A stretch of DNA of 10,678 nucleotides from Moraxellaceae bacterium. Lineage in GTDB: Bacteria > Pseudomonadota > Gammaproteobacteria > Pseudomonadales > UBA3067. Position numbers and translations under genes: made by a program. Of this stretch, positions 7,529-10,678 are shown piece after piece (the stretch's first letter is position 1; each line of letters starts with the position of its first letter). Where the stretch lies: positions 3,967 through 14,644 of the forward strand of contig NVTH01000074.1 of the NCBI GenBank assembly GCA_002401525.1. The letters are read 5' to 3'. The notes under the pieces are model-generated. The model was not told where the DNA came from. It worked only from the letters and a program-made list of their open reading frames with translations, and searched no databases.

Positions 7529-8665
7529 TTAAAACCCCATCAATTCAGCATAACGATTGCGATGATAGGCTTGATTACCATAAGCAGCTTCCAACACCCG
7601 AGCACGCTTTAAATAAAAGCCTGCATCCAAGTCATCGGTCATGCCAATGCCACCGTGAATTTGAATCATTTCATTGGACATGGCATGTAAAAAATCACCG
7701 ACTTTACATTTTGATAAGCTGCTCATTTCGTCGACATTCTTTGCGCCGGCATCAATCGCTTGCAGTGCCGCTTCAACGCAAGACCTTGCCAATTCTTTTT
7801 GGGTAAAGAATCCAGCTGCACGATGCCCCAGAGCTTGAAACGAACCAATCACTTTACCAAACTGCACACGAGTTTTGAGGTATTCCAAGGTCATTTCAAA
7901 TGCCTGAGAACCTGTACCCAACATTTCAGCGCCTAAACCGGCGCGGGCCTTATCGAGAGTCGCGATTAAAATAGCATAGCCTTCGTCAACTCTGCCAAGT
8001 ACAGAGTCTTCGTTGACTTCAACATTGTCTAAGCTCAGGTTGGCGTACCCTCGGCTGTCTAAGGTGTTTAATCTGCTGCGACTTAGTCCTGAAGCATCAG
8101 CGGAGACGACAAATAAAGTAATGCCCGCTTTATTTCCTGCTACGCCAGATGTTCTAGCTGCCACGATAAATGACGTCGCTGACATGCCTTCCAATACAAA
8201 GGTTTTGCTGCCGTTGAGTTTAAACGTGTTGCCGTTTTTCTCTGCTTTCAGTGTAGTTTTTTCCGGTGCGTGGCGAGGCCCTTCTTCTAACGCTAAGGTC
8301 ACAATGGAACTACCATCCGCGATACCAGGCAGCAAGGCTTGTTTCTGAGAATCCGATCCGCCTTCTATAATGGCCGTGGCGCCAACAAACGCCGAAGCAA
8401 ACAAAGGCGACGCAACCAAATTTTTCCCGAGCTCTTCAAGTACCAAACCAAAGGTGAGATATCCAAGTTCGGAACCGCCATACTGTTCAGGAATTAAAAT
8501 CCCTGTCCAACCCATTTCAACCATGCTGGCCCAGGTTTGTGCTTCAAACCCTAATTCATTGCCGCTGTCGCGCATGTTTCGAAATGATTGTACTGGTGCT
8601 TCCTTGGCTGCCCAGGTTTCTGCCTGATCTTTTATCAAGGATTGTTCTTCTGTTAATGCTGCCAT
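7529..8665 (-). CDS. acyl-CoA dehydrogenase family protein, small (non-catalytic-type) subunit
   Basis: The product has 378 aa. The ATG at 8665 is preceded by AAGGATAAGGAC on the coding strand, a good Shine-Dalgarno. The fold is that of acyl-CoA dehydrogenases: N-terminal helices with I-P-E-Q-Y-G-G at 58-64, a beta domain about 120-225, then C-terminal helices. It keeps the two motifs that bind FAD across a dimer interface, R-V-Q-F-G (266-270) and Q-I-H-G-G-I-G (335-341). It lacks the S-E-P-x-A-G-S-D and W-T/I-S/T-N/G motifs of the beta domain. The glutamate bases are also missing: Ala240 stands at the helix-G position and Tyr362 where the Y-E-G-T glutamate of MCAD would be. It is encoded 4 nt after a larger ACAD with the complementary motifs, so it is best read as the partner subunit of a heteromeric enzyme, as in FadE28/FadE29-type pairs (inference). 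Substrate unknown. Confidence 0.88.
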   Translation of the reverse strand: MAALTEEQSLIKDQAETWAAKEAPVQSFRNMRDSGNELGFEAQTWASMVEMGWTGILIPEQYGGSELGYLTFGLVLEELGKNLVASPLFASAFVGATAIIEGGSDSQKQALLPGIADGSSIVTLALEEGPRHAPEKTTLKAEKNGNTFKLNGSKTFVLEGMSATSFIVAARTSGVAGNKAGITLFVVSADASGLSRSRLNTLDSRGYANLSLDNVEVNEDSVLGRVDEGYAILIATLDKARAGLGAEMLGTGSQAFEMTLEYLKTRVQFGKVIGSFQALGHRAAGFFTQKELARSCVEAALQAIDAGAKNVDEMSSLSKCKVGDFLHAMSNEMIQIHGGIGMTDDLDAGFYLKRARVLEAAYGNQAYHRNRYAELMGF

Positions 8666-8669
8666 GTCC

Positions 8670-9896
8670 TTATCCTTTTTGTGTGGTTTCAGGGAGACCT
8701 AGAATATTTTTAGAAATTATATTTTTTTGTACTTCGTAGGAACCGCCGTAAATAGACATCGCTTTGCCGTGCAACCAACCACGCACACTGGCGATCTCTT
8801 CTTCAGAAAAATCGTCGCCCTCCCAACCCAAACCTTGGGAGCCCATTAATTCAAGCATTATTTCCGCGCGGGTTTGCGCCACATCAGTGGCGGAATTTTT
8901 AAGGATCGAGGCCGCTGCGGTGACTTTTACATTGCCCTTGGCTTCAGCCATGATTCTAGCAATGGTGAGTCGATGGGCTTTGGCATCCATTAAATGGTTG
9001 GCTAAACGTAACCGTAAATCTGCGTCGTCTAACTTGCCCGCGTCATCCACGCCGACGTAACGTTTGGCGATGTCTTTTAAGGATTCTTTGCTTCCGGCTA
9101 CAGGTCGAGGACCACCGCCGCCGGTTTGGCTTTGACGCTCATGTTGTAGTAAACGTTTTCCAAGACTCCAACCATCATTTAAAGTGCCCAGTAATTCATC
9201 TTTCTCTGCTTTGACGTCATTAAAAAACATTTCACAAAATGGCGAATCGCCCGCGATAAGTTTGATGGGACGGGTTTCGATTCCCGCTTGATCCATGGGG
9301 AACATGATAAAACTAATGCCATCGCGTTTTTTAACGTCAGGATCAGTTCGCACTAATGCGCCACACCATTTCGCGATATTCGCGCCGGAGGTCCACACTT
9401 TTTGCCCGTTGATTAGCCAATGATCGCCTTTGTCTTCTGCTTTGGTAGTTAATGACGCAAGATCCGATCCCGCATTGGGTTCCGAATAACCTAGACACCA
9501 AAACACTTCGCCATTGGCCATGCCAGGAAGGTGACGCAGTTTCTGCTCTTGGGTCCCGTACTCCATCATGGTCGGTCCGATCATGGTCACGCCCATGCCC
9601 GACAGCATGGGAATGGGGTTAAACGCCCCTATTTTTCCCAGCTCATCATTGATCACTGCGGCATGTTTATGGCTTAAACCTGCCCCGCCGAATTCAACCG
9701 GCCAGGTGGCGATGCCCCACCCTTTGGACGCTAACGTTTGGCGCCAAGCTTCAGCGGCTTCTTTGAACTCGCCTTGCAAGTTTTTCCCCAAACCTAAACC
9801 TGCGGCTTGACCACTGAGTGATTTAGGGAAATTTTCCGCTAACCACGCTTGGGCTTCGATTCGAAACGCCTTTAATTCTGCTTTGATATCGGCCAT
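8670..9896 (-). CDS. acyl-CoA dehydrogenase family protein, large catalytic subunit
   Basis: The product has 408 aa and is the first gene of the ACAD operon. The ATG at 9896 has AAGGAGAG upstream, at a somewhat long spacing of about 10-12 nt. It catalyses FAD-dependent alpha,beta-desaturation of an acyl-CoA thioester, passing electrons to ETF (family knowledge). Visible motifs are W-P-V-E-F-G-G-A-G-L (65-74), the signature G-Y-S-E-P-N-A-G-S-D (136-145), N-G-Q-K-V-W-T-S-G (163-171), and the C-terminal I-Y-G-G-S-Y-E-V-Q-K-N-I-I (382-394) with L-G-L-P near the end. The MCAD-type glutamate is Gly384, but Glu253 in Q-H-E-R sits where isovaleryl-CoA dehydrogenase has its helix-G base. R-x-Q-F-G is absent and Q-x-x-G-G is degenerate (G352-S-Q-G), both supplied by the downstream partner. 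Steroid side chains or other branched or bulky acyl-CoAs are possible substrates, but nothing here fixes this. Confidence 0.9.
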   Translation of the reverse strand: MADIKAELKAFRIEAQAWLAENFPKSLSGQAAGLGLGKNLQGEFKEAAEAWRQTLASKGWGIATWPVEFGGAGLSHKHAAVINDELGKIGAFNPIPMLSGMGVTMIGPTMMEYGTQEQKLRHLPGMANGEVFWCLGYSEPNAGSDLASLTTKAEDKGDHWLINGQKVWTSGANIAKWCGALVRTDPDVKKRDGISFIMFPMDQAGIETRPIKLIAGDSPFCEMFFNDVKAEKDELLGTLNDGWSLGKRLLQHERQSQTGGGGPRPVAGSKESLKDIAKRYVGVDDAGKLDDADLRLRLANHLMDAKAHRLTIARIMAEAKGNVKVTAAASILKNSATDVAQTRAEIMLELMGSQGLGWEGDDFSEEEIASVRGWLHGKAMSIYGGSYEVQKNIISKNILGLPETTQKG

Positions 9897-9913
9897 TTTT
9901 ATTGTTCTCTCCT

Positions 9914-9949
9914 TTTAGTGATGCGACTGCATTTAGTGATGCGACTGCA
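9914..9949. repeat. exact 18-bp tandem duplication in the ACAD operon leader
   Basis: TTTAGTGATGCGACTGCA occurs twice in direct succession with no mismatch, at 9914-9931 and 9932-9949, and two bases of a third copy follow. On the minus strand the second unit abuts the Shine-Dalgarno of the large ACAD gene, so both copies would be in the 5' leader. The identity suggests a recent slippage event or a functional repeat. Confidence 0.9.
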
Positions 9950-9977
9950 TTCGAGATTTCAAATTACTCGACTCATT

Positions 9978-10007
9978 ATTTTACTTGTCCAAGATCCATC
10001 TTCTTAA
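9978..10007 (-). promoter_or_regulatory. candidate promoter of the ACAD operon
   Basis: On the minus strand: -35 TTAAGA (10007-10002), 18-nt spacer, -10 TAAAAT (9983-9978). Matches to consensus are 4/6 and 5/6. Transcription would begin near 9971, giving a leader of about 75 nt that contains both copies of the 18-bp repeat. Moderate quality only. Confidence 0.4.
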
Positions 10008-10013
10008 GAGATG
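9997..10013. promoter_or_regulatory. palindrome overlapping the ACAD -35, possible operator
   Basis: CATCTTCTTAAGAGATG is a 16-bp perfect palindrome (CATCTCTTAAGAGATG) broken by one extra T. It covers the predicted -35 of the ACAD operon, where a bound repressor would block RNA polymerase. TetR-type regulators often control such genes from similar sites, but the regulator is not in this window and the sequence does not match an operator I know. Confidence 0.35.
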
Positions 10014-10290
10014 ACACTTTTAACGATTCACAACAAAGTCAGCTGATTCATTAAATACGCTGCTTGAAAGCCAAGACTTGGTTGCGAATGACTATTTTTT
10101 CTTGAGTAATCGGGTCACATCCTACCATACCCACAGTATTTGAAAAATTATTAAGGCAAAAACTGAAACCCGTCACTCATGCCACAACGGGCCTCAAGAT
10201 AAATATATATTCCTTTTATAACAAAAGGTTACCTAATCAACCATTCCCCGCATCAATCCAGTATTTAACTGAAAATGCAGCGCTCGAATC

Positions 10291-10319
10291 TTGCCGTTGA
10301 TCCTAGCTGCTCTTACAAT
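10291..10319 (+). promoter_or_regulatory. sigma70-type promoter immediately before the FAN1-like gene
   Basis: -35 TTGCCG (10291-10296, 4/6), 17-nt spacer, -10 TACAAT (10314-10319, 5/6). The -10 ends only five bases before the ATG at 10325, so the expected transcription start falls on or next to the start codon. No Shine-Dalgarno is present, consistent with a leaderless mRNA. Confidence 0.5.
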
Positions 10320-10324
10320 GCGGC

Positions 10325-10678
10325 ATGGCAATCGAATTACCCAGTGACTATTACCTAACCAACTTCAACGAGTTGGTCCAATACACGGCTTTAAATTACG
10401 CCGACTTATTGAGCGATAGTGAACAAGACTTTCTCGACGTTTTCGCTCACCTTCCTGTTACCGCGCAAATGCTCTACATCCGCATGTTAACGCGCACGGG
10501 GCATTGGTTCAGAGCGACTAAGCTTCGCTACAATGAAATCCCTGACGTGCATATTGACGCCATCCGCCTACAAAATTGTGATTTGGTGAGCCTTTATGGC
10601 GCTGAACCAGCAGCTATAGAAAATACCTTGGGACTTTTCAATAAAAAAGAATGGTTGGCTCAGCTCACCCATAGTAGG
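10325..10678 (+). CDS. FAN1-like / VRR-NUC family nuclease, N-terminal part (3' truncated by window edge)
   Basis: An open frame of 118 codons runs to the window edge from ATG 10325. An in-frame TAG at 10304 and no start codon between them fix the start. The product begins M-A-I-E-L-P-S-D-Y-Y-L-T-N-F-N-E-L-V. Then come Y-A-D-L-L-S-D-S-E (26-34), L-Y-I-R-M-L-T-R-T-G-H-W-F-R (54-67) and K-L-R-Y-N-E-I. That pattern of 'Y-L-x-N-F', 'L-y-x-R-m-x-x-R-x-G-x-x-F-R' and 'L-x-Y-x-E-I' is typical of the N-terminal region of bacterial FAN1 homologues. These carry a C-terminal VRR-NUC nuclease domain and cut branched or crosslinked DNA (family knowledge). The nuclease domain would lie beyond the window, so activity cannot be checked. 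It is divergent from the ACAD operon and probably unrelated to it. Confidence 0.75.
   Translation, partial: MAIELPSDYYLTNFNELVQYTALNYADLLSDSEQDFLDVFAHLPVTAQMLYIRMLTRTGHWFRATKLRYNEIPDVHIDAIRLQNCDLVSLYGAEPAAIENTLGLFNKKEWLAQLTHSR

Larger units (their letters stand above)
9897..10324. other. 428-bp divergent intergenic region between the ACAD operon and the FAN1-like gene
   Basis: No gene is seen. From left to right it holds the Shine-Dalgarno and duplicated leader of the ACAD operon, a candidate ACAD promoter with an overlapping dyad, the palindromes TCAGCTGA (10039-10046) and CCAAG-A-CTTGG (10071-10081), a small hairpin CCTTTT-ATAAC-AAAAGG (10212-10228) and the promoter of the rightward gene. 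The two short palindromes could be regulator sites for either gene, but they match no operator I can name. Confidence 0.6.

Noticed and set aside
8013..9060. Plus-strand frames of 66-111 codons opposite the ACAD genes
   Set aside because: Long antisense frames are expected opposite moderate-GC coding DNA; both ACAD genes are intact with clear motifs.

Overview
The window looks like a chromosomal segment of a Gram-negative bacterium, most likely a marine-type gammaproteobacterium. This is inferred from the gene families (an RND/MMPL exporter with periplasmic and outer-membrane partners, a lipobox lipoprotein, a paired acyl-CoA dehydrogenase operon, a bacterial FAN1-like nuclease), moderate GC and conventional Shine-Dalgarno and sigma70-like signals. 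No rRNA, tRNA, CRISPR array, insertion sequence or phage gene is visible.

Left part (1-3162, + strand) is a tight three-gene operon entering from the left edge. It holds the C-terminal half of an MMPL/RND-type inner-membrane transporter, a secreted LolA-like 'outer membrane lipoprotein-sorting' protein (4-bp ATGA overlap) and a predicted outer-membrane beta-barrel (GTG start overlapping the preceding TAG by one base). The order inner membrane pump, periplasmic carrier, outer-membrane barrel suggests an envelope-spanning path for a hydrophobic or lipid-like cargo. The start of the barrel gene carries a 15-bp in-frame tandem repeat, and its true start is uncertain.

Middle part (3317-6994, - strand) holds two genes. 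The first is a large multidomain lipoprotein (about 1004 aa, carboxypeptidase-regulatory-like and PKD/cadherin-like modules, unknown C-terminal third). A consensus promoter overlaps the longest-ORF ATG, which argues for the downstream start at 6331. The second is a small DUF4870 membrane protein. Between them lies a nested inverted repeat. A 534-bp non-coding stretch (6995-7528) follows, AT-rich on its left, with a good rho-independent terminator serving the genes to its right.

Right part (7529-9896, - strand) is a two-gene operon of unequal acyl-CoA dehydrogenases, 4 nt apart. The conserved FAD and catalytic motifs are split between them: the large subunit keeps the S-E-P-N-A-G-S-D and W-T-S motifs and a helix-G glutamate, while the small one keeps R-x-Q-F-G and Q-x-H-G-G. 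This matches the alpha2beta2 heterotetrameric ACADs known from steroid and side-chain degradation (mycobacterial FadE/ChsE pairs). The leader of this operon contains an exact 18-bp tandem duplication, and a near-perfect palindrome overlaps its predicted -35. Divergently, at the right edge (10325-10678, + strand), begins a FAN1-like (VRR-NUC family) nuclease gene whose promoter sits so close to the ATG that the mRNA may be leaderless.

Nothing here amounts to an unmistakable new system. The most interesting items are the MMPL/LolA-like/barrel operon, the split-site ACAD pair and its duplicated leader, and the large orphan lipoprotein.
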